This document shows positions 46,860 to 56,611 of a stretch of 64,000 bases of DNA, piece by piece (positions within the stretch are counted from its first letter, which is position 1; each line of letters begins with the position of its first letter). The DNA is taken from contig BSDZ01000112.1 in the NCBI GenBank assembly GCA_030268105.1, positions 1,569,501 to 1,633,500 on the forward strand. Direction: 5' to 3'. The notes under the pieces were generated by a model. That model did no database searches. It saw nothing but the letters and a program-made list of their open reading frames with translations, and was not told where the DNA came from. The translations under genes were made by a program, and so were the position numbers. The DNA comes from Volvox africanus (taxonomy: Eukaryota > Chlorophyta > Chlorophyceae > Chlamydomonadales > Volvocaceae).

Positions 46860-48124
46860 GCCCCCTCCACAGGAACCCGGGCAAGCCCCTATTTCGGCTG
46901 AGGTACAAACGGCGGCAGTAACGGGCAATCCTTCGTAGGATGACTCTCCGCGCACCGTAGACAAACATTGGCCGCTTTCCGACGCTCGAACTCGGAACGA
47001 TTGCAATTCCATTTTGGCATAAACGAGTCATCCGTGCGAGTCCGCTTCGCATTGGGGTCGGAACGCTGTGCGGCTGCCGTCGACGGCGCACCACCACGCT
47101 TCCTGTTTTTAGCCGGGTCCGAGCTCGGACCTGCTCCTCCTGACCCACGGACACCCGAGCTAGCGCCCCCACGCGCCTGGCGTTGCCGGTTGCTGCGTCA
47201 CGTCGCGGCAGTAGGCGTGGGGCGGGTTGCTCCGAAGTCCTGGTCAAGAGCTACGGCTTCCCCAAGCGGATCCTGCACTTGCACGGCATTTGCACGAGGG
47301 GCAGACTTGACTTCTTCCTCACCGGCAAGGAGTCGTATCTCCGTGCCCTTAGGAAAAGCGACCAAAGCATCATACGACTTGATCTGCGCTCCAACCAAGT
47401 CAGTAGCGCACCATTTAGCCAAAAGTTTCGTCAGGCCTCGCCTAAACCAAAAGACACGCTCGGATTCAGTGAGGTCAGCAATGGGAGTCACAAGTGCTTC
47501 GAAGCGTGACTGGTACGCAGGTACATTTTCATCCCGACGCATGTGGTAGCTACCGGCTGCCAAAACCTTACGAGCTTCCACATCGCGTGCTTGAACCTCA
47601 GTAGCGAATCATGTGAGCAAAGCGGCGACCAACTTGTCAAAAGTATAGTTGCCCCGGGCGTTGGTCCAATTGCGATACCAGTCCTTCGCTGAGCCCTCGA
47701 GGGTGTTACCAACGAAGAGACACCTGATACCGTCATTATCGCCACCATGAACAGCCTGAAGATACTTTTTAGCGTCACGCACGTATGCACGAGTTGCATC
47801 GGCTATGCTATGCCCTGGTGTCTTGTCGGTCAGCGAAATATTGAGCCTAGGAACGGGAATCGACAATCTCATCACCTCAGGGATGTCATCATGCCCTCGA
47901 GCTTGAGGTAATGGCAGAACCCTTGGTCCAGCAGTGTTGTCCATATTCGTGTTCACTGCTGAATGCGGCACAATTAAGTGAGCAGGGGTCTGAAGGAAAA
48001 GGGGCTCTTGAGTGGCTCGCGCGCCAACAGTCTCAAGACCTCTATCCGGTGCTCTAGCAGCCACAACAAAATCGGGTTGGCTAGCTAGGCTAGTGTGCGG
48101 CGTATCGTCGTGTTCTGCGGACAT
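46860..48124 (-). pseudogene. Gypsy-D gag
   Basis: Minus strand starting MSAEHDDTPHTS at 48124. It is homologous throughout to the gag at 61961-63151. Frames break near 47609 (LARFAT region) and near 47205 (RRNRQRQARGG region). The zinc-knuckle region lies around 46900-46980. The 466 bp between the start codon and the 5' LTR (48125-48590) is leader and PBS. Confidence 0.85.
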
Positions 48125-48590
48125 GGAGCACGAAATGATACCCTAGGTTTGCGTAATAGAAGCCGACTTCTATCGCAAAGGCAAGAGTACAAAACGATTC
48201 GGTGAGCCTACGGACAGTACTCTTGAGAAGATTCAGTAAACTCAGCAAGTACTTGCCCAGCTGAGTCCTGATCTCCGTAGTTTGGGCAATGAGAGTCGCC
48301 AAATGGTCCGGACGAAAGCCGGTCTCAGTCGCCGCGGCAAGCAATGCCGGTGCACTGAGATTACCTGCGACTCAGAGCGTACACTTACACAACAAGTGCA
48401 ACAATCTAAGCAAAAGCAATTAAACAATTACAAACCGGAAGCGGCGGCGTCCAAAACGGCGCGGCCTAGGTCTTCGGCAAAAGTATCTAGCGGTCCTCGT
48501 GGTTCTTCGCTGGAACTCGCCATAGAAAGAGCCTACTTCCGATTAGACAAAGAGAGACAGTTAGGCAACGAACCTGTCTCAATACCAATT

Positions 48591-49424
48591 TGTTGTACCT
48601 TTCCTTCGTGTTTGCTCATCAGTATCTGCACGTCTGAAGGCTTTGGACACCGATGCGCGAGCACTTGCAAGTACAGCAAGGCAAGCGAGAGCAAACAGAG
48701 ACAGCGGAAGACTTCAAGACAAGAAGAGATATAACTTACAGTGTTACAGATCGAAGCGATGCAATGGACGAAATCGCCGTCAGCGCCGGAAGCAAGCAAT
48801 CATCACGCGGCGGTGATAAGCGAAGTTTAGGCTTAGCTCGGGCTAAGTAGAATAGCGTATAGTGATTATGGTGTAGAACACACAAGTGTTCTCCGGTATC
48901 AAATGTCTTATCTTGCTTAGCCGTCCTCGCATCTGTTATACTCGCAGCATCGCAATGTCGTACGATTCACACTAGGAGGCCGATCCTAAGTGTGACAACT
49001 CTACTGCGTATAGGCGATGTCCAAGCATAACAACGTATAAGCCTTTCCGGCATTCACATGATGCAAGGGTCCGAATAACGATATTTGGTTGCAAGGCATG
49101 CATCGCGACGAGTGCGGCGCTCTCAACGTGTGCTGTAATGAAGTAATATTATATCAAATAATATTACTTATCGTTTCATAGCACGAGCATAATGCGCACT
49201 TCAATGATTCGGCATTTCATGCATGCTAGGCGGATTTGCCATGATGTGATGTCGCGATGGATAATGATAACATGCCAAATGCATATATAAATGTATGCGA
49301 ATACATCTATATCATGCAGGTTCATTCATATGCAATAATCATTCATGCGTTCATCAAGATAACACTTCGCCTTGTAGGGTCGCATCGACCTACGCATCGG
49401 CGGGAAATGAACCGTAGCACAACA
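48591..49424 (-). repeat. LTR-D, 5' LTR of nested gypsy
   Basis: 834 bp, the same length as the 3' LTR at 41966-42799, with scattered single-base differences by eye. Confidence 0.9.
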
Positions 49425-50029
49425 TTGGCTTCGCCCTCAGCATGTTGTCACGATTCATGGCCAAGCCAACCAAACCAGCAATGGGCATGGCAAAGGGGGT
49501 CCTTCGCTACGTGGCGGGCACGCACATCCTGGGCCTACAGTTCCGGCGGGAGGGCAAGGAGATCATCGATGGATATTGCGATTCGGACTGGGCAGGAGAA
49601 ACTAACTCAAGGCGATCCACGACTGGGTACGTATTTCGCGTTAATGGTACCGCAATCAGCTGGAGCAGTCAGTTGCAGCGCACTGTGGCAGCGTCATCGG
49701 TGGAGGCTGAATACCAGGCCCTTTCCAGCGCCGTCAGGGAAGTCCTTTGGTTGAATAAGCTATGCGGGGACCTAAAGGCGGACTCCGACGGAATCAGAAT
49801 CAACATAGACTCACAAGGGGCCTTAGACCTAGGCAACAACCCCATTACCTCATCACGGTCTAAGCATATTGATGTTCAGCATCACATGATTCGTGAGAGA
49901 GTGATAGAGGGCGACGTGGCACTGAGGCATTGCCGCACGGAGGAGATGGTGGCGGACTCATTGACCAAACCACTGCCAGAAGGAAAGTTCGTCTGGTGCC
50001 GCCGAGAGATAGGACTAGAGGATACCTGA
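49425..50029 (+). pseudogene. Copia-C RT end and RNase H (after gypsy)
   Basis: It resumes the copia frame after the duplicated TTGGC: FALSMLSRFMAKPTKPAM, then GYCDSDWAGETNSRRSTTGY, SSVEAEYQALSSAVREVLW, SRSKHIDVQHHMIRERV and MVADSLTKPLPEGKF, ending in TGA at 50027-50029. This part is uninterrupted and includes the RNase H catalytic Asp in SDWAG. The stretch 50030-50334 is 3' untranslated, with two GAGGGGGTGTG purine tracts, the second abutting the LTR. Confidence 0.9.
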
Positions 50030-50334
50030 TGAGGAAGTCATCGATTTGTTGGTAGAGACCAGCTCATATAGGCCAATAAGGCGTGAGTCCGGGTGGCTGG
50101 CTGTAGTTAATCTGTAATCGATAGTGAGGTAATTATCTCTTTTGACAATAATTTTCATAAGCGAAGGATTACTTATTCTTATTGTGGCATCTAACAGCAC
50201 CAGTCCAGCATCATCTCAATTGCCTTATCGTAGAGGTTTATTTCAGTGATACTTAGCAACTTGACGCTACTATCTTTGAGGGGGTGTGATATTGACGTGC
50301 CCTATTCGACCATGACGTGCATCCTGAGGGGGTG

Positions 50335-50625
50335 TGTTGCGATTGTTGCGATTATGCGGGATTTCACGTCATCGTAATACAGTTTGGTAATGGTTGTGTA
50401 ATAGCTCTTACTTAGGTGTGAGTAACTACGATGTGAGCTAGATATCGAGACAAGTGCCGTACAGTTATTATCGCGAGTATATTGTTTATGCGCACTATGC
50501 TCTAGTTAGTCTTGCGCGTTACTAACGTTGATACTATAATTATTTATGCCAAATATACACGGTTCCTGCGTCAATACATTGTAATCTATCCACGTTTCGC
50601 ATCGGTTGCTCCTATCTTCGTAAGA
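50335..50625 (+). repeat. LTR-C, 3' LTR
   Basis: 291 bp. Starts TGTTGCGATTGTTGCGATTATG, so it carries a 9-bp internal repeat lacking in the 5' LTR. Ends CTTCGTAAGA. Confidence 0.88.
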
Positions 50626-51170
50626 CCTTCAATTCTCCATTCAAAAGCGCAGTCGTCACATCTAGTTGGTGGATGGGCATCTTCCTAGCCGCCGCAACCG
50701 CTAGGAGGGCTCGAAAAGATGAGCCACGGGATGTCGGTGCAAAAAGCTCACCATCATCCACCCCCTCGCGCTGTACGAAGCCTTTTGCTACTAAGCGCGC
50801 CTTGAACCGCTCAACACTACCATCCTGGTTGCGCTTAACCTTATAAACCCAGCGACACGGAATCAGCTTGGTGCCAAGTGGGTTTTTTTTCCAAGGTCCA
50901 GGTCCTATTATCCAACTGAGAGCTAATCTCGTCATCCATAGCCTTCTTCCACTCACTGGCCTGTGCCCCAGACATCGCTTCAGCATAGGTCTTGGGCTCA
51001 GACTCCCCTGTGGCTGCCGCCACATGGACCCGGCCTGTAACTGACCTAGGTTCCTCATTGCGCCACCACTCAGAAGGCCGTTTGCGATCACGCACAGGAT
51101 ACCTAGATGCAAAACCTTCCCTGCCCTTGTTGTTGAGATCGAGGGGTTCTGCCAACTTGTCCTTGCCCAT
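50626..51170 (-). pseudogene. Copia-A gag stub, linker and RT (right part of split copy)
   Basis: Minus strand from 51170: MGKDKLAEPLDLNN. A deletion then joins it directly to the post-integrase linker (REGFASRYPVRDRKRPSEWW) and RT (LIPCRWVYKVKRNQDGSVERFKARLVAKGF, LDVTTALLNGELK). Gag, protease and integrase are almost wholly missing. RT continues at 37577-37541. Confidence 0.88.
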
Positions 51171-51201
51171 GATGTTCGTGCTTATCTCAGAGTGCCCAGT
51201 C

Positions 51202-51715
51202 GGGGCTCATTACCTGTTGAAGTCATCAACGCGCCCAGCCCCTCCCTGGGCCGTATTACTTGATCTGACATTCTTTATGTTATGAATGTTGCTCATTCTC
51301 AACCCTCCCCCGTGAGCGACACTCCCTTAATCCTCACAAACATCCCCTGCCATATACCGGTTCCCTCAGACCTGGTCAACAGCCGGCGGGAATTGAACCG
51401 GCGACCATTCGGCCAGCCGCGCACAAGCGATCGGGGCTCATAACCTGTTAAGGAGATAAAGGAAGTATACCGCTGCAATGATGTATTACAGTAGTCAGAA
51501 GAGGTTAGAAGTGATTACAAGTATAAGACACTAGCACTGCAGTATGCAGCTCTCTACCATTGGGTAGTTGCCCAGCACCTACCACCAGCAACTTCCTACC
51601 ACTTGGCGGCTGCTCAGCACCTATCACCTTGCACACTGCAACTGCCTGTCACAACTGCCGCCCTGCAACTGCTAGATAGGTAACTGTGACGGTTTGCACC
51701 GTCCACAACTTAACA
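51202..51715 (-). mobile_element. Second composite 5' end: LTR-A / TRIM interior / LTR-B / PBS
   Basis: Minus-strand order is identical to the composite at 21888-22481: LTR-A (51446-51715, with an internal deletion), PBS 51433-51445, TRIM interior 51303-51432, LTR-B 51215-51302, PBS 51202-51214 (GGTAATGAGCCCC, one change), then gag leader. It is more diverged than the first copy. It shows that the chimeric leader belongs to a lineage and is not a single accident. Confidence 0.85.
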
Positions 51716-52240
51716 GCAGGAGCCGTCGTGAAGGTGGCATTGGTTGTAACGACAGCACGAAGGTTCAGAGCTGGAGATGTGGAGAACTTGGCCACCTGTC
51801 AGTGCTCGGTGCCACCAGTATTGCACCCAATAAATTCAACAGAGCAATCATAAGGACTATGGATCGGATCAAGTTTTCGGAATATTCATGAGGAAAACAG
51901 GTACATCTGAGCAGGCAGAGCAGCTCAACATCAATGGACTGTTGACATCTACAAAATTGCAACTATGGCAGCGACAGTGACTACAATTTCCGGATGAGTA
52001 TGGGAGAGCCGTTATCATGGGAGTACGGAAGATCATCCAATGTCAAGGTTGGGTGACGACTGGAGGACTGCACATTCATGGAATTGGAGCACGACAGGCT
52101 GCAGGTTTGGAACGTGGACTTGGGGGCATCTTACCAATCATCTAGGACGGACGGGACTTTAAGGATGTGAATGTGAAAGATCAACGAGAGGGTCCGTTTG
52201 GACATGATGAGCATGAATAGAGGAGCGATATATTGGTTAG
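51716..52240 (+). pseudogene. Degenerate copia gag/protease shred
   Basis: Plus strand: VQSWRCGELGHL resembles the copia zinc knuckle (VQCWNCGKPGHL), with the first Cys lost. Further on, WNVDLGAS corresponds to WYVDSGAS, followed by RLDMMSMN matching the FDIMSMGGE segment of Copia-C protease. Many stops. A third, older copia family or a very decayed Copia-C relative. Confidence 0.6.
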
Positions 52241-52989
52241 TGGTTGTCGTTGCACGCCTTTAATCTCGTTGCTTCACACTCTTGATCTTCCACGAAGTCT
52301 GCGTGAGCTCCTTTTATTGCTGTTCTTGTAATCTTCAACGCGTATATGCGCGCGTAACGCTTGTTGCACCGTTGACCAATCTTGGCCCGGAAAAGCTGTT
52401 CACTTCAAGCAGTCTAACTTGTAGACCTTGAATGCTGATTCTTATCGCTGTTATTGTGCCGCGATTTGCACTATAATTTGTGTATGGGATATACGCAGCT
52501 CAGATAGCCGCGGGGCTCATAATCTTTTGATTGGATGACAGATCCGACACGGATGTATTTATATAACATTACAGTAAAGGAATGCACTAGCAGTGTAGAG
52601 TTGCTAGAGTAGAATAACAAACAGTTAGAGAAACAAAGTATTTGTAGTTCGCGGCTGGCCTCGGGCGTGCCGTAATTCGCCTATCATGAACCTTGGTATG
52701 CCGTCGTCATCACGGATCGGCGGGGATTATATCTAATAATGGCAGGTTGCTATATGAAGGAATACCCTGTGTAATGCCAGACTGGCGGAAAAAATAACGT
52801 TCGTGATTGTCTATAGCAAAGTCCTGACCGCCCAGTGGGCGCGGCAATGCCTACTGATGGCAACCTCCTCTCCGCCCTTGGTTGCGGATACTGGCTCCAC
52901 TTTCTTCCCCCAGGCACGTACGCACACACGGGATATGCGCGGTGCTAGCTCACACTTTATTCCTTCTATTATCATTCTCCTGACCCACA
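52241..52989. other. Unassigned sequence
   Basis: No credible coding frame. A lone half-tRNA-like PBS on the minus strand (52512-52524, GATTATGAGCCCC) suggests a remnant LTR/leader junction. The part from 52800 is probably intron of the NUP96-like fragment. Confidence 0.4.
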
Positions 52990-53052
52990 TTACCAGAAAC
53001 ATGTGGAGATGGCCCTCATCGCGAATCGTGTGTTTCTCCATCGCCAACTCAC

Positions 53053-53571
53053 CCGTGCAATAAGCATGGCTAGCCGCGGGTCGCCCGCCGCTACCGCCGC
53101 CCCCGTCGCTGCCGCCAACTGATGTGCCGCCAGTAGCTGCAGCGCCACCTGCGCTGGGCTCCCCGCAGTATTCAAGTCCTCCTTCACCCGTCTCTTCGCC
53201 TGCCGCTGTAGCCACGTGCTTAGACATGCACGGCGCTGCAAGAACGCCCGTAGCGTTCCTAAATCGTGATCTTTCCCTTCGGGTGTTGTCCCCGTCCTCA
53301 TCGGCTCACTGAAAGTGTGAACTGCCGCGGCTTCAGCGCTGCGGACACCGCTCTCGTCATCCATGCCTTGATCTTGCGGTGTCCCAGCAAACGCCGCTGC
53401 GGCTGTCGGCAGCGGCGTCGCTATTGGGGTAGAAAGAACCATCTGCGCAGCGCTGCCGTTCCCACGGGCATCCGGGGAGCCACTCCCAGCGGCGGCCTGT
53501 ATTGCCAGCTGCGCGCCTCCAGGAGGCGACTCCTCCCCGCCAGAGTCACCATCAGCTACCTCACCAAGCTA
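53053..53571 (-). pseudogene. NUP96-like nucleoporin exon fragment
   Basis: A minus-strand frame continuous for about 170 codons. The C-terminal half (LGTLRAFLQRRACLSTWLQ... then VALQLLAAHQLAAATGAAVAAGDPRLAMLIA) matches the pattern of the Nup96 domain of Nup98-96: RR-LS-WL, then paired helices ending in the GD-RLA-L-A motif. The preceding Ala/Gly/Ser-rich part looks like a disordered insert. The exon ends at a strong donor, CACGG/GTGAGT (GT at 53051-53052). No next exon is recognisable downstream, and the 5' side ends at an abrupt join near 53571. In cells this protein is a Y-complex scaffold component of the nuclear pore. Here it is a stranded fragment, not a working gene. The family call rests on motif memory, not on a search. 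Confidence 0.6.
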
Positions 53572-53762
53572 TATTATCGTCCTGATTATCGGGCCGCCTG
53601 GGATGTTAAGTCCCATGCACTAATGGCTGACTCATTGGGGATCAAAACCCGACACAAACATATAGTTCTTGCGAGCTATGTATTCAAGACCCGCATAAAT
53701 GCCACTAACAAACACGATACGGCCCACGGCAAATAAAAATTTAATAAAAATTTAAATTTAAA
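53572..53762. other. Unassigned joint sequence
   Basis: A plus-strand frame reads LTKLYYRPDYRAAWDVKSH... but has no recognised relative. It contains one copy of a 22-bp sequence (53686-53707) that recurs inside the heme A synthase fragment, followed by an AT-rich run. Confidence 0.4.
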
Positions 53763-53957
53763 TTGGCACTGTTGTTCTGCTTGACATTCACAATCAACAT
53801 ATACGTCGTCCCAAGCAGCTTCGTAAAGGTTATATTCGTTGCAGCACTATGCGATCGGGGAGGGAGACTTCGATTCGACGACTGGTCTGTATACGTGTTC
53901 GTGAATGACAGAATGGTGCTATCGGGGTGCTTTAAGTCTGTACAAATTGGAATGTGA
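53763..53957 (+). pseudogene. Degenerate copia protease C-terminal shred
   Basis: INIYVVPSSFVKVIFVAALCDRGG aligns with INNVYVVPHSCVKVLSVSSINDR of Copia-C and VEEVYLVPDSFANVLSVAALDKQGG of Copia-A, just downstream of the protease active site. It is probably the continuation of 51716-52240, separated by the NUP96-like insert. Confidence 0.65.
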
Positions 53958-54034
53958 AGTGGTCTCGGCCATTAGTATGGATTCGCCAGCACAAACCACG
54001 CCAGGCCAAAAGCCAAATCCTTATGGCGTCACAT

Positions 54035-54561
54035 ATGAATAAACTGCACAAATACCAGGTCAATTTTTTCCAAAAGTAATTTTATTTGGTATGATTGCGT
54101 CTCCCATGAGTGGAAATTGGTTATAAACAAGGCCTGCATCAAGTTCCGCAACAAAAGCACCAAAAGTTATTTGAATAAATAATAATATCAAGCAAATATT
54201 TAATCCGATATTAAGCGGAACCAAATTGGTTTTTATATCCATGTATATTTTATAAAAGGACTGTGCCATTAATTGCCAGAATAATAGCGCATTTAAGGCA
54301 ATTGCTAGTAACAAGTGAATTGCTAACCTAAAGTGGCTTACGTAAGGAGCAGATATAAGACCGCTTTTTACCATACACCATCCAGCAATCCCTTGGCTAA
54401 GTAGCAGAATTAACCCTATAAGGTATATATAAAGTTTTTTGCTATTAATGGTTCTATTAAATAAAGAATATATCAAAGGGAATATACCGGTAATGCGTCC
54501 GGCAATTCGGTGAATAAATTCTAGCCAGAAAATGGATTTAAGACCCGCATAAATGCCACTA
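54035..54561 (-). pseudogene. ctaA: Heme A synthase (CtaA/COX15) fragment, bacterial type
   Basis: Minus strand. The open frame extends upstream of the TTG at 54476 to about 54561: SGIYAGLKSIFWLEFIHR, then IAGRITG. This is the conserved first Glu...His-Arg haem-ligand helix of CtaA/COX15. It continues through hydrophobic helices with GWCMVKSGL, VSHFRLAIHL (second conserved His) and FVAELDAGLVYNQFPLMGD, all signature positions of the family. The frame stops at 54060 after FGKN, but a +1 frame gives LVFVQFIH, the next conserved helix start, so there is a frameshift. Roughly the middle half of a ~340-residue protein is present. The segment is AT-rich, intronless and unlike its surroundings. Its closest resemblance by eye is to rickettsial CtaA. 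The enzyme converts heme O to heme A for cytochrome oxidase. An alternative source is a mitochondrion-encoded cox15. Confidence 0.8.
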
Positions 54562-54609
54562 TAATTCTGCTAAATTCATATTATTATTTATCTGTATGTA
54601 TTCGGGGGA

Positions 54610-54720
54610 AGTAACCCAATCAGTTCGGCACGGTCAAAGCATGTTGATATTCATGTGGTACGAGAGTTGCAAGTGGTTCCCGCGGAGACCTGGGAGGTCT
54701 TAGAAGATTGTTCAGGGAAT
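54610..54720 (+). pseudogene. Degenerate copia RNase H tail
   Basis: SNPISSARSKHVDIHVVREL matches NNPITSSRSKHIDVQHHMIRER of Copia-C. It lies on the same strand as the shreds at 51716 and 53763 and in the right polyprotein order. Confidence 0.65.
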
Positions 54721-55014
54721 GCCTTAGACAATGAAGTATGCCTTAGGCAATGTGTTAGATTCGGACGGATGTACGATGAATGATGGATAAATAATTTTTA
54801 ACAATTTGACACTATTTTATGTGCTTTACTTATTGCATTGCCTGTGCTTGTACATATTCATTTGCTAAATCATTGTGCTATATCAAGTTTGATTAATTTA
54901 TCGCATTGCATTCTATTTGCTTATACTCAATGAGGGCACTTTCTTGCATTAAAAAGAAATAAATTGTGCCTGAATGTTGCCTTTCAGCTGAACATTTTAA
55001 TTCCCTGCTTAAGC
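54721..55014. other. AT-rich unassigned sequence
   Basis: No coding or structural feature seen. It could be the 3' untranslated region and LTR of the decayed copia. Confidence 0.4.
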
Positions 55015-55305
55015 TGTTGCGATTGTTGCAATTATGCGGGATTTCACGTCATGGTAATACAGTTTGGTAATGGTTGTGTAAAAGCTCTTACTTAGGTGCG
55101 AGTAACTACGATGTGAGTTAGATATCGAGACAAGTGCCGTACAGTTATTATCGCGAGTATATTGTTTATGCGCACTATGCTCTAGCTAGTCTTGCGCGTT
55201 ACTAACGTTGATACTATAATTATTTATGCCAAATATACACGGTTCCTGCGTCAATACATTGTAATCTATCCACGTTTCGCATCGGTTGCTCCTATCTTCG
55301 TAAGA
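55015..55305 (+). repeat. LTR-C, second Copia-C copy
   Basis: 291 bp, TGTTGCGATTGTTGCAATTATG to CTTCGTAAGA, followed by the half-tRNA PBS at 55306-55320 and about 60 bp of leader. Confidence 0.88.
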
Positions 55306-55378
55306 GGTTATGAGCCCCGGCTCTTCTGAGCCGTAATTATCTCGTCAAGGCATAGGCATCAACCTTTTGGCCAAGCGA

Positions 55379-55777
55379 TGTTCGTGAGAGCAAACAACAA
55401 CAAAGGAGACGTGTTCGTGCTGGTCCACGTGGACGACATGTGCATTGCGGCTAAAGACCCCGAGCTGATCCGAAATCTCAAGGCAGAAATCAGCAAATTA
55501 TTCAAGGTGAGAGATCTTGGCCGCACATGAGGTATTTCTGGGCATGGAAGTTCGACGGCAGCCCAATGGAGAGATCACGCTATCACAATCCAGCTATGTG
55601 GAACGCATCCTGCATAAGCATGGCATGATCGAGGTTAAACCCAGAGCCATCCCCATAGCTGTGGGCGCAAAACTTCACCTGGACAAAGACACCGAGCTGT
55701 TGGAGGATCTGACACCGTACAGAGCACTCATTGGCGAGCTCAACTACCTGGCAGTCAGCACGCGTCCAGACCTTGGC
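55379..55777 (+). pseudogene. Copia-C RT fragment joined to leader
   Basis: The leader jumps at 55378/55379 to MFVRANNNKGDVFVLVHVDDM, deleting all gag, protease, integrase and early RT. It shares the frameshift near GCCGCACATGAGG with the first Copia-C, but keeps the A that the first copy lost at ~41667. It ends at RPDLG/TTGGC, where LTR-D begins, the same insertion point as in the first copy. Confidence 0.88.
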
Positions 55778-56611
55778 TGTTGTACCTCTCCTTCGTGTTT
55801 GCTCATAAGTATCTGCACGTCTGAAGGCTTTGGACACCGATGCGCGAGCACTTGCAAGTACAGCAAGGCAAGCGCGAGCAAACAGAGACAGCGGAAGACT
55901 TCAAGACAAGAAGAGATATAACTTACAGTCTTACAGATCGAAGCGATGCAATGGACGAAATCGCCGTCAGCGCCGGAAGCAAGCAATCATCACGCGGCGG
56001 TGATAAGCGAAGTTTAGGCTTAGCTCGGGCTAAGTAGAATAGCGTATAGTGATTATATTGTAGAACACACAAGTGTTCTCCGGTATCAAATGTCTTGTCT
56101 TGCTTAGCCGTCCTCGCATCTGTTATACTCGCAGCATCGCAATGTCATACGATTCACACTAGGAGGCCGATCCTAGATGTGACAACCCTACTGCGTATAG
56201 GCGATGTCCAAGCATAACAACGTATAAGCCTTTCTGGCATTCGCATGATGCAAGGGTCCGAATAACAATATCCGGTTGCAAGGCATGCATCGCGACAAGT
56301 GCGGCGCTCTCAACGTGTGCTGTAATGAAGTAATATTATATCAAATAATATTACTTATCGTTTCATAGCACGAGCATAATGCGCACTTCAATGATTCGGT
56401 ATTTCATGCATGCTAGGCGGATTTGCTATGATGCGATGTCGCGATGGATAATGATAACATGCCAAATGCATATATAAATGTATGCGAATACATCTATATC
56501 ATGCAGGTTCATTCATATGCAATAATCATTCATGCGTTCATCAAGATAACACTTTGCCTTGTAGGGTCGCATCGACCTACGCATCGGCGGGAAACGAACC
56601 GTAGCACAACA
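55778..56611 (-). repeat. LTR-D between shuffled copia segments
   Basis: 834 bp, complete. The left flank is the RT site TTGGC and the right flank is integrase sequence (CTCTTCACTGG), so the two sides are not a simple target site. Confidence 0.88.

Larger units (their letters stand above)
41966..49424 (-). mobile_element. Gypsy-D, rearranged, nested in Copia-C RT
   Basis: 7.46 kb with TSD TTGGC at 41961-41965 and 49425-49429. Outer LTR-Ds are 41966-42799 and 48591-49424, 834 bp each. Reading on the minus strand: 5' LTR, PBS, gag, protease, then at about 45950 an inverted block (plus strand: LTR-D 44195-44698, leader, gag 5' part), then integrase-chromodomain, purine tract and 3' LTR. RT and RNase H are absent. 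Confidence 0.88.
37583..50625 (+). mobile_element. Copia-C element with nested Gypsy-D
   Basis: LTR-C at 37583-37864 and 50335-50625. The TSD CCTTC is at 37578-37582 and 50626-50630, and the target is an older Copia-A RT. The plus-strand polyprotein runs 38160-41965 and resumes at 49425-50029 after the gypsy insertion. Without the gypsy the element is about 5.6 kb, normal for copia. The LTRs differ by a 9-bp duplicated GATTGTTGC and several substitutions, so it is older than the composite element. Confidence 0.9.

Noticed and set aside
41966..49424. An endogenous retrovirus with env
   Set aside because: No env-like frame with signal and membrane segments. The pol has a chromodomain typical of Ty3/gypsy chromoviruses.
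52811..53227. 138-codon minus frame with Gly-rich start
   Set aside because: It overlaps the NUP96-like exon in another register and runs into the probable intron. A low-complexity shadow.
54060..54476. A functional organelle or host COX15 gene
   Set aside because: Both ends of the protein are missing, a frameshift is present, and there are no introns, targeting peptide or flanking gene structure.
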